The notes below the pieces were generated by a model, which searched no databases, was not told the DNA's origin, and saw only the letters and a program-made list of their open reading frames with translations. A program made the translations under genes and the position numbers. A DNA stretch of 5,042 bases, from contig CAJASG010000674.1 in assembly GCA_903944555.1 (NCBI GenBank), forward strand, positions 1-5,042. Reading direction: 5' to 3'. Below are positions 1 through 5,042 of this stretch, piece after piece (position 1 is the stretch's first letter; each line of letters opens with the position of its first letter). The DNA is from an uncultured beta proteobacterium (lineage in GTDB: Bacteria > Pseudomonadota > Gammaproteobacteria > Burkholderiales > Burkholderiaceae_C).

Positions 1-102
1 AGCAACACCCTGCACGTCTCCTGCATATTGTTTGGCGGGTGTCATGAATCCACACGCACCCAGCATGCTGGCTGCTACTGCAGCGATGAGAATATTTTTC
101 AT
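1..102 (-). CDS. Putative lipoprotein, N-terminal fragment (runs off the left edge)
   Basis: Only the first 34 codons are present and the gene continues beyond the window. The reading begins MKNILIAAVAASMLGAC. This is a lysine-containing n-region, a short alanine-rich hydrophobic core, and a lipobox LGAC with the lipidated cysteine at residue 17, so signal peptidase II processing and attachment to a membrane are expected. The following residues (GFMTPAKQYAG) give no recognisable domain. The ATG overlaps the stop of the upstream DUF2306 gene as ATGA, and an AGAGGGA ribosome-binding site lies 4 nt before it, so co-transcription and coupled translation are likely. The lipoprotein call is well supported; its function is unknown because the mature domain is outside the window. 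Confidence 0.8.
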   Translation of the reverse strand, partial: MKNILIAAVAASMLGACGFMTPAKQYAGDVQGVA

Positions 103-758
103 ACGGTCCCTCTAGATAAATTCAAATTACGCGGTGCCCACCTTTGGATCGCCATCTCCGCGACAAGCAGATTGATCAGCCACGCCAGGCTCATCAGCAC
201 GTCCCGCTGCAGCATGGTGGGCGTGCCAATGACAAGCATCCAGGGCAAGAGCACAACCACTTGCATGCCTGCACCTTGGCCCAGCGCATAGGCGCGGATC
301 ATCCAGGCCCGGTGCGTGGCAATGTCGTGCCGCACCGCGGCGGCCACGGCCCAATAGATTGCAAACAGCATGGCAATGATCACGAAAGTGCGCACTGTGT
401 AAAGCACGCCGCCCTGCAATTCCGGTGGGATGGGGTACATGACCGTCATCCACAAGCCCGACAGCGCAGTGACGATTCCGCTGGCGACCACGATGCGCCC
501 CGAGACCCTGTGCCATTGGGGGCTTCGTTGGCGTAGCGTGGAAGAAAACTGCAAAGCCCCAAGCAAGGAAAACAAGCTGGCGCCAAGAATGTGCACAATC
601 ACAGGCAAGGGTGCCGCAATGAATCGGGCGTTCTCGGTGCTGCTCACTGGATTGCCCTCCAGGCCCGCCAAGCGAGCGACTCCAGCCGCAAAGGGGACTG
701 CGCTGATCAGCAGCAGTGCCAGCGGCATCTTCCAATCGATTCGGGGGGCATTTGTCAT
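99..758 (-). CDS. DUF2306 family multi-pass membrane protein
   Basis: This is a 219-residue, strongly hydrophobic inner-membrane protein with about six predicted helices, near residues 12-32, 50-70, 86-108, 120-142, 158-178 and 187-205. It shows the marks of DUF2306 as I recall the family: a histidine and glycine in helix 2 (H56, G59) followed by LGALQ (66-70), then HR at 83-84 and GR at 87-88 before helix 3, and HRAWMIRAYAL at 149-159 at the start of helix 5. The conserved histidines at membrane edges could bind a metal or heme, but no activity is established. It is the first gene of an operon with the lipoprotein and is divergent from the LAL regulator. The ATG at 758 has no Shine-Dalgarno. 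A candidate promoter would place the transcript start on that ATG, so M11 (728, giving 209 residues) is a possible alternative start. The family call is fairly firm; the function is unknown. Confidence 0.85.
   Translation of the reverse strand: MTNAPRIDWKMPLALLLISAVPFAAGVARLAGLEGNPVSSTENARFIAAPLPVIVHILGASLFSLLGALQFSSTLRQRSPQWHRVSGRIVVASGIVTALSGLWMTVMYPIPPELQGGVLYTVRTFVIIAMLFAIYWAVAAAVRHDIATHRAWMIRAYALGQGAGMQVVVLLPWMLVIGTPTMLQRDVLMSLAWLINLLVAEMAIQRWAPRNLNLSRGTV
107..113 (-). promoter_or_regulatory. Ribosome-binding site of the lipoprotein gene
   Basis: AGAGGGA on the minus strand sits 4 nt upstream of the lipoprotein ATG, inside the last codons of the DUF2306 gene. It fixes the start at 102. 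It is the clearest Shine-Dalgarno sequence in the window; the DUF2306, regulator and hydrolase starts all lack a good one. Confidence 0.7.
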
Positions 759-764
759 GGGGGA

Positions 765-793
765 AGTTTATGAATTGCCCCCACTTTTGTAAC
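765..793 (-). promoter_or_regulatory. Candidate activator-dependent promoter of the DUF2306-lipoprotein operon
   Basis: Read leftward, there is a -10-like TAAACT (770-765). A -35-like GTTACA (793-788) lies 17 bp upstream, matching TTGACA at 4 of 6 positions and overlapping the edge of the dyad at 791-810. The predicted transcript start is about 758, on or next to the annotated ATG. Dyad, 20-bp gap and -10 hexamer repeat the arrangement before the hydrolase gene, which is the main support. No transcript data were available. Confidence 0.55.
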
Positions 794-810
794 CGTACTA
801 AGGTATGGTT
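791..810 (-). promoter_or_regulatory. Dyad operator 1, likely LAL-regulator binding site
   Basis: Read toward the DUF2306 gene, the site is AACCATACCTTAGTACGGTT. It is an interrupted palindrome with arms AACC-n-TAC and GTA-n-GGTT around a 4-bp centre. Its length and symmetry resemble the 20-bp lux-box class bound by dimers of LuxR-type DNA-binding domains. It matches the site at 3489-3508 at 16 of 20 positions. It lies 31 bp before the regulator start at 841, so it could also control the regulator itself. On the plus strand no good -10 stands 20 bp beyond it, so activation in that direction is less likely than repression or no effect. Confidence 0.65.
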
Positions 811-840
811 TTCATTGATTCGCACCTAGACGGGTTCCGC

Positions 841-3459
841 ATGTCAACAGCCCTACTGGCCACCAAGTTCTTTGCTCCGCCCCGGCCAGCGCATGACATC
901 GCCCGCCAACGCCTGACCCAACGCCTGGACGAGGGCCTCTCGCGCAAGCTGACGCTGGTGTGCGCGGCCGCAGGATTTGGCAAGTCCACCTTAATTAGCC
1001 AGTGGGCGCAGGACTGCCCTTACCCCAGCGCTTGGCTGTCGCTGGACGTTGAGGACCGCGATCCCAACCGGTTTCTCGAATATCTGGTTGCCGCATTGGA
1101 AGTAATTTCGCAAACCGTTGGCGCCGGTTTGGCGGCATTGCTCAGGGGTGCGCCGCCAGCCTCGGCAGAGACCGTAATAACGTTGTTGGTGAATCAGCTC
1201 TCTAAGATTTCCGGCAAGCTGGTGCTGATTCTGGATGACTACCATTTGGCAGCAAGCACGGGCGTGAATGCTGCGCTGGCATTTTTAGTCGACCACATGC
1301 CCGACCAGTTGCACGTGGTCATCGCCAGCCGGGAGGCGCCAGAGCTGCCGTTGGGGCGGTTGCGCCTGAACGGGCAACTGGCCGAGATTCGCCAACAGGA
1401 CCTTCGTTTTGGATTGGAAGAAGCAGCTGACTTTTTTCAGCAAGGTGGCAAAGTCAGCCTTTCCAAGACCCAGATACAAGCCCTGGAAGCCCGCACCGAG
1501 GGCTGGATTTCAGGTTTGAAATTGGCGGCGATTTCGCTGCACACGCACCAGGACCCCGAGACCTTCATCGCATCCTTCACGGGGAGCCATCACTTCGTGC
1601 AGGACTACCTGATCGAAGAAGTCTTGCACCAGCAGCCCGACGATGTTCAGTCTTTTCTGCTTCGTACTTCGGTGCTGGACCGGCTGTGTGGCCCCTTGTG
1701 TGATGCGGTGTTGCAAAGCCACGGTGGCGAGAAAATCCTGAATCAGCTGGACAAGGCCAGCCTCTTCATCGTGCCCTTGGACTCCGAGCGGCGGTGGTAT
1801 CGCTACCACCATTTGTTTTCCGACCTGTTGCGTCAGCGTTTAGGGCAAAAGGAATCCGCGGCCCCACTGCACCGCCGTGCCAGTCAATGGTATGAGGCCC
1901 AGGGCATGGAGGTGGAGGCTTTTCATCAAGCCACACTGGCCAATGATGTGGCGCTCGCCATGCGGTTGATCGAAGGCAATGGTATGCCCTTGTACTTTCG
2001 GGGGGTGACCGCACCGGTCGTGCATTGGCTGTCAGATCTGACGCACTCGGCCCTGAACACCCATCCGTTTCTATGGGTGGCATTTTCCTGGTCGCTGCTG
2101 TTTGCGGGACAACCCGGCCAGTTGGAAGAGAAACTTTCGGGTGCGGAAGCCGCCATGCGCAGCGACCCGCAAGACACGTCGGCAACGGACCTCTATGGCC
2201 AAATTGCTGTACTCCGGGCTTGGCTGGCGGTCTACCGGAACGAGGCTGAAGCGATATATGCGCATGCGAGCCGTGCCTTGGAGTTATTGAACCCAGAGAG
2301 TCGACCCGCCCGTACCGCCGCGCACTGCGCTCTGGGTGTGGCCCAAATGTTTCGCGGAGAGCGCGCCCAAGCGAGTGCTGCTTTTTCTGAAGTAATAGGC
2401 GCCGGTTTGTCGGCCGGCAATGTGATGTTTGCCGCAGTGGCGTCCACCGCTTTGGCAGGAATTCAAACGACGGATTACCAGCTCCATGCAGCGGCAGCCA
2501 CCCACCGCGAAGTCATCAAAATGATTGGCGACCCAACCCATGTGTTGGGATTCGAGGCACATCTTGGGCTGGCCAAAATTCTTTACGACTGGAACGCGTT
2601 AGACGAAGCCGAGTCACTTGCGCTGCTGTGTAGCGAGCTTGTTGCCCTTGCAAAAAGCAAATCCGAAATAGGGGCTGATTTGCTGCGTGCGCGCCTGTTT
2701 GGTGCCAGAGGTGCGGATTTGGAGGCTGAAACCCTGGTCGCCCGCGCCACGGGGTTGATAACAATAGGGCCATTGACCGATCGCATGCGGGAAGCGGCCG
2801 AATTGCAGGTGTTGCGCCTGCTGCGCCACGCAGACGTAGCCAATGCAGCCGACGTGGCACGCACCCATCAGCTTTACATAGGCCTTGCCAGAACCCTATT
2901 GGCACAAGGCAAAGGAAGTGATGCACTGCGGACTATCGAAAGCCACCGGCGCGCCATGGAGGCAGAAGGCCGCACGCACGATACGCTCAAGGCAATGGTG
3001 GTGCAGGTCATCATCCAGAACGCCATCGGCCAAGTTGACAAGGCCTTGCCGCTGCTGCGCGAGTGCGTGACCAAAGCGCAAGCGCAAGGGTCTATCCGGC
3101 TCTTTGTGGATGAGGGCGCGCCCATGCAAGCATTGTTAAGCCAGTTGCAGCATGAAACGGGCATAGCAGCCTATGTTTCACAGCTACTGGACGCGTTCGG
3201 CGTGCAGGCGACGCAAGAACAACGTGCCGCGGTACCGGCTGCAGCCACATCGTCCCACTTGCCGCTGGGCGACTTCAGCCATCGGGAGTTGGAAATTCTT
3301 CGCCTGATTCAGCAAGGCCATTCCAATCAAAACATTGGTGAGTTGCTATTTGTGTCACTGAGCACGGTGAAATGGCACAACCAGAACATCTTTTCCAAGC
3401 TGGACGTCCAACGACGCACCGAGGCGGTTGCACGCGCAGTGCAACTGAAATTGCTGTAA
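841..3459 (+). CDS. LAL-type (MalT-like) LuxR family transcriptional regulator
   Basis: This is a complete 872-residue signal-transduction ATPase with a C-terminal DNA-binding domain, the usual size for the MalT/LAL group. The N-terminus (LLATKFFAPPRP) is typical of the family. The Walker A motif AAAGFGKST has its lysine at residue 48. Walker B is LVLILDDYH with aspartates at 132-133, followed by VVIASREAP (sensor-like arginine 164). WISGLKLAAISL (222-233) and YRYHHLFSDLLRQRL (from about 320) are typical of the NB-ARC-like ATPase and winged-helix part. Residues from about 345 to 790 are helical and TPR-like, the usual inducer-sensing region. The LuxR-type helix-turn-helix fills the last 66 residues, with recognition helix SLSTVKWHNQNIFSKL. 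There is no autoinducer-binding or response-regulator receiver domain. An in-frame ATG at 805 exists but lies inside operator 1 and adds 12 residues not expected in the family, so 841 is preferred; neither start has a strong ribosome-binding site. It probably activates its two neighbours. The inducer is unknown. Confidence 0.93.
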   Translation: MSTALLATKFFAPPRPAHDIARQRLTQRLDEGLSRKLTLVCAAAGFGKSTLISQWAQDCPYPSAWLSLDVEDRDPNRFLEYLVAALEVISQTVGAGLAALLRGAPPASAETVITLLVNQLSKISGKLVLILDDYHLAASTGVNAALAFLVDHMPDQLHVVIASREAPELPLGRLRLNGQLAEIRQQDLRFGLEEAADFFQQGGKVSLSKTQIQALEARTEGWISGLKLAAISLHTHQDPETFIASFTGSHHFVQDYLIEEVLHQQPDDVQSFLLRTSVLDRLCGPLCDAVLQSHGGEKILNQLDKASLFIVPLDSERRWYRYHHLFSDLLRQRLGQKESAAPLHRRASQWYEAQGMEVEAFHQATLANDVALAMRLIEGNGMPLYFRGVTAPVVHWLSDLTHSALNTHPFLWVAFSWSLLFAGQPGQLEEKLSGAEAAMRSDPQDTSATDLYGQIAVLRAWLAVYRNEAEAIYAHASRALELLNPESRPARTAAHCALGVAQMFRGERAQASAAFSEVIGAGLSAGNVMFAAVASTALAGIQTTDYQLHAAAATHREVIKMIGDPTHVLGFEAHLGLAKILYDWNALDEAESLALLCSELVALAKSKSEIGADLLRARLFGARGADLEAETLVARATGLITIGPLTDRMREAAELQVLRLLRHADVANAADVARTHQLYIGLARTLLAQGKGSDALRTIESHRRAMEAEGRTHDTLKAMVVQVIIQNAIGQVDKALPLLRECVTKAQAQGSIRLFVDEGAPMQALLSQLQHETGIAAYVSQLLDAFGVQATQEQRAAVPAAATSSHLPLGDFSHRELEILRLIQQGHSNQNIGELLFVSLSTVKWHNQNIFSKLDVQRRTEAVARAVQLKLL

Positions 3460-3488
3460 CTGCGCGCCGCATTTTGGCTGCATCATAA

Positions 3489-3508
3489 AACCATACTTTG
3501 GTAGGGTC
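3489..3508 (+). promoter_or_regulatory. Dyad operator 2, likely LAL-regulator binding site before the hydrolase
   Basis: AACCATACTTTGGTAGGGTC is an interrupted dyad of the same design as the site at 791-810. In the gene-facing orientation both begin AAAACCATAC when two flanking bases are included. The downstream arm is slightly degenerate (GGGTC in place of CGGTT). The centre at 3498.5 is about 42.5 bp before the inferred transcript start at 3541, the class II activator position known for LuxR-type proteins. Confidence 0.65.
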
Positions 3509-3534
3509 TCCAAACGGGATGCCTTGCCTAAACT
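3506..3534 (+). promoter_or_regulatory. Candidate activator-dependent promoter of the hydrolase gene
   Basis: A -10-like TAAACT (3529-3534) lies exactly 20 bp after operator 2. The -35 position 17 bp upstream (GTCTCC, 3506-3511) matches TTGACA at only 2 of 6 positions, as expected for a promoter that needs an activator. The inferred transcript start near 3541 gives a leader of about 30 nt before the ATG at 3571. The call rests mainly on the identical geometry at the DUF2306 promoter. Confidence 0.55.
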
Positions 3535-3553
3535 GCGTGTCTGACACTCCACC

Positions 3554-3574
3554 ATGATCGGCAACACCACATGA
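3554..3574 (+). other. Possible six-codon leader frame overlapping the hydrolase start
   Basis: ATG ATC GGC AAC ACC ACA TGA encodes MIGNTT, and its stop overlaps the hydrolase start as ATGA. It would lie in the 30-nt leader inferred for the hydrolase transcript. Neither this ATG nor the hydrolase ATG has a clear Shine-Dalgarno, so reinitiation from this frame could help start the hydrolase. A frame this short can easily arise by chance. Confidence 0.25.
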
Positions 3575-4587
3575 CCTCCCTTCTTCGGCGCACCCTGGCC
3601 ACGCTGGCCACCCTATTCATCGCAGCACACGTGCAAGCCTTTGATGCCGGTTGGATGCAGATCCAGACGGCTGGTGTGACGCCGGATGCGCCCACGACGA
3701 CGGTCGCTCTGTACTACCCGACGATGGCTGCGCCGCGCGCCATCGCCATGGGGCCGTTCGCGCTCAATGTGGCCATCGGCGGCAAACCCGTTGACAAGGT
3801 CAAGGCGCTGATCCTGCTCAGTCACGGCATCAGCAGCACCGAGACCGGGCACAGCGTACTTGCGCAAGCCCTGGCCCGCAACGGCTATCTGGTCGCCGCA
3901 CTGCGCCATCCCGGCGACAACTGGCAGGATCGGTCTCTGATTGAGAAGGGTCCTGAGCGCTACTTCGACGAGCGGCCGCGGCAAGCTTCGCGGGCTATCG
4001 ACGCCATCCTGGCCGATCCCGCATGGAAGGCCCGCATTGCGAGCGACAGCCAGGGGCCTCGCGTGGGTGCGCTTGGCCACTCGGCCGGAGGCTACACGGT
4101 GCTCGCGTTGGCGGGAGCCAGGCCAGACTTGTCCCGGATGAGGACGCACTGCCAGGCCGAAGCATCCGAAGACCCGATCTTCTGCAGCCTGGGTCGCTCA
4201 GGGGAAGCTGCACCGCTGCTACCAGCGGCCACGCCCGCGCTCAAGGACGCGCGCGTACGGGCCATCGTCGCGATGGCCCCGACCGGTGTGCTGCTCACGG
4301 CCGACTCGCTCGCTGCGGTTCGCGCGGCGACCATGATCTACGTGGCCGAGCTGGATCGTTTCCTGGTGCCGCGCTTTCATGCTGAGTGGGTCGCCAGCAA
4401 TCTGTCCGCTCCGAACCTGCAGCGGGTGCCGAACGCCTGGCACTTCGCCTTCATGGATTCGCCCAGCATGTCCATCCCCAGCCATGACGGCGACATCGCG
4501 GCGAACCCGCCGGGTTTCGATCGCGATGCGTTCCTGAAGCAGCTCGCGGTCGAAATTACCGACTTCTTCGACAAGAACCTCCTCTAG
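3571..4587 (+). CDS. Exported alpha/beta hydrolase (dienelactone hydrolase-like)
   Basis: This is a complete 338-residue protein. Residues 1-23 form a Sec signal peptide: MTSLLRR n-region, TLATLATLFIAA core, and VQA cleavage site before FDAG, so the enzyme should act in the periplasm or outside the cell. The alpha/beta hydrolase fold is shown by the oxyanion-hole segment LLSHGISS (82-89) and the nucleophile elbow GHSAGG with Ser171. The likely acid is Asp262 in VAELDRFLVP and the likely base His291 in NAWHFAF. The only two cysteines, C194 and C205, flank an insertion after the elbow and could form a disulfide after export. The family covers esterases, lipases and dienelactone hydrolases, so the substrate is not determined. 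The start is fixed by the signal peptide; no strong ribosome-binding site is visible. It lies downstream of the LAL regulator with its own candidate promoter and operator. By eye it is more GC-rich than the regulator gene, which may mean a separate origin. Confidence 0.88.
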   Translation: MTSLLRRTLATLATLFIAAHVQAFDAGWMQIQTAGVTPDAPTTTVALYYPTMAAPRAIAMGPFALNVAIGGKPVDKVKALILLSHGISSTETGHSVLAQALARNGYLVAALRHPGDNWQDRSLIEKGPERYFDERPRQASRAIDAILADPAWKARIASDSQGPRVGALGHSAGGYTVLALAGARPDLSRMRTHCQAEASEDPIFCSLGRSGEAAPLLPAATPALKDARVRAIVAMAPTGVLLTADSLAAVRAATMIYVAELDRFLVPRFHAEWVASNLSAPNLQRVPNAWHFAFMDSPSMSIPSHDGDIAANPPGFDRDAFLKQLAVEITDFFDKNLL

Positions 4588-4621
4588 CTTTCGCCGCTGG
4601 CGGCAATATCTCGTGCGATTC

Positions 4622-4685
4622 GCTATCAATTCAGGAGCTGGTTGCGCACGTTCCACGGGCGTTCTGGCTACTATTTGCTTATAAA
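4622..4685 (+). repeat. Intergenic repeat-like element with imperfect hairpin (Comamonadaceae type, from memory)
   Basis: The element begins GCTATCAATT, continues through GAGCTGGTTGCGC, and ends near ACTATTTGCTTATAAA. Its order of blocks (GCTATCAATT, AGCTG, TTGCGC, a GCG-rich return arm, ACTATTT, TAAA) fits a short repeat I remember as common between genes in Comamonadaceae. Inside it, AGCTGG (4636-4641) can pair with CTGGCT (4664-4669) as RNA using two G-U pairs, with further GC pairing towards the loop. Its right end overlaps the last codons of uvrA and contains the uvrA stop at 4681-4679. Only one copy is in this window, so its repeat status is not shown here. It could also serve as a structured 3' end for the converging genes. 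Confidence 0.5.
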
Positions 4686-5042
4686 AGCCGTGCCAAATAC
4701 TTGCCGGTATGACTCTCCGGGGTAGCGGCAATGTCCTCCGGCGTGCCGACGCCCACCACAGTGCCGCCACCGGCGCCGCCTTCGGGCCCCATGTCGATGA
4801 GCCAATCGGCGGTTTTGATGACGTCCAGGTTGTGCTCGATCACCACAATGGTGTTGCCTGCATCGCGCAACTGGTGCAGCACGCGCAGTAGCAGTGCAAT
4901 GTCGGCAAAGTGCAGACCGGTGGTGGGCTCATCCAATATGTACAGCGTGCGGCCAGTGTCGCGTTTGCTGAGCTCCAGCGCCAGCTTCACCCGCTGCGCC
5001 TCGCCGCCCGACAAGGTGGTAGCGGCTTGGCCCAGTCGGATG
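4679..5042 (-). CDS. uvrA: UvrABC system protein A (UvrA), C-terminal fragment
   Basis: About 120 C-terminal residues of UvrA are present; the gene begins beyond the right edge. UvrA is the DNA-damage-recognition ATPase of nucleotide excision repair, working as a dimer with UvrB. Visible parts of the second ABC ATPase domain are the signature [15 protein letters not shown], Walker [17 protein letters not shown], the H-loop histidine in [15 protein letters not shown], and the glycine-rich [14 protein letters not shown] stretch, followed by the normal ending GKYLARLL. The frame is open through the right edge (IRLGQAATT before the signature), so the TTG at 5014 that reads as the signature leucine is not a start. 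It converges on the hydrolase gene. Nothing indicates damage, and the identification is secure. Confidence 0.98.
   Translation of the reverse strand, partial: IRLGQAATTLSGGEAQRVKLALELSKRDTGRTLYILDEPTTGLHFADIALLLRVLHQLRDAGNTIVVIEHNLDVIKTADWLIDMGPEGGAGGGTVVGVGTPEDIAATPESHTGKYLARLL

Noticed and set aside
791..810. Quorum-sensing lux box with an acyl-homoserine-lactone LuxR
   Set aside because: The dyad resembles a lux box in size and symmetry, but the linked regulator has an ATPase and TPR-like architecture and no autoinducer-binding domain. No LuxI-type synthase is present.
127..825. Long minus-strand open frame overlapping the DUF2306 gene
   Set aside because: It is a different frame of the same DNA, rich in Cys, His, Arg and Gly with no domain. 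The DUF2306 frame has clear membrane helices and family motifs.
841..3459. Assigning the regulator the symbol malT
   Set aside because: The architecture is MalT-like, but there are no maltose genes nearby and the operators do not resemble MalT boxes. The whole LAL group shares this layout.
3613..4149. 178-codon open frame antisense to the hydrolase
   Set aside because: It is typical of antisense frames in GC-rich genes. Its composition is arginine/glycine-rich and without motifs, while the opposite strand encodes an intact hydrolase.
4594..4607. GCCG-CTGG-CGGC stem just after the hydrolase stop as an intrinsic terminator
   Set aside because: The stem is only four pairs and no T-run follows on either strand.
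4219..4770. 183-codon minus-strand frame spanning the hydrolase end and uvrA end
   Set aside because: It crosses the intergenic gap and runs antisense to the hydrolase and out of frame with uvrA. The protein is low-complexity and arginine-rich.
1..5042. CRISPR array, tRNA or rRNA genes, insertion sequences, phage genes
   Set aside because: No regularly spaced repeats, transposase motifs, terminal inverted repeats or RNA-gene signatures were seen on either strand.

Overview
The window looks like a chromosomal segment of a betaproteobacterium, probably Comamonadaceae (Rhodoferax/Polaromonas/Acidovorax-like). This rests on three things: the moderately high GC content, the close match of the UvrA fragment to the canonical proteobacterial sequence, and a 64-bp intergenic element between 4622 and 4685. 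From memory, that element resembles a short repeat scattered through Comamonadaceae genomes. No search was run, so the taxonomy is an inference.

Layout from left to right. On the minus strand, a two-gene operon runs leftward: a six-helix DUF2306-type membrane protein (99-758), then a lipoprotein gene whose first 34 codons lie in the window (1-102). The two overlap by an ATGA. A divergent gap of 82 bp (759-840) follows. On the plus strand is a large ATP-binding LuxR/MalT-type (LAL) regulator (841-3459), a 111-bp gap (3460-3570), and an exported alpha/beta hydrolase (3571-4587). A 91-bp gap between convergent genes (4588-4678) carries the repeat-like element. The window ends in the C-terminal part of uvrA on the minus strand (4679-5042).

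The main result is a pair of matching promoters. A 20-bp dyad of the form AACC-n-TAC-n4-GTA-n-GGTY lies at 791-810, between the regulator and the membrane-protein operon, and again at 3489-3508, before the hydrolase. Read toward the gene each would serve, the copies match at 16 of 20 positions. In both cases exactly 20 bp separate the dyad from the same -10-like hexamer, TAAACT. This places the dyad centre near -42.5, the position used by LuxR-family activators that overlap the -35 region. The simplest reading is a small local regulon. The LAL regulator, on an unknown signal plus ATP, would switch on both a secreted hydrolase and a membrane-protein/lipoprotein operon. The effector, the hydrolase substrate and the role of the DUF2306 protein cannot be read from the sequence. 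UvrA looks like ordinary housekeeping DNA next to this cluster.
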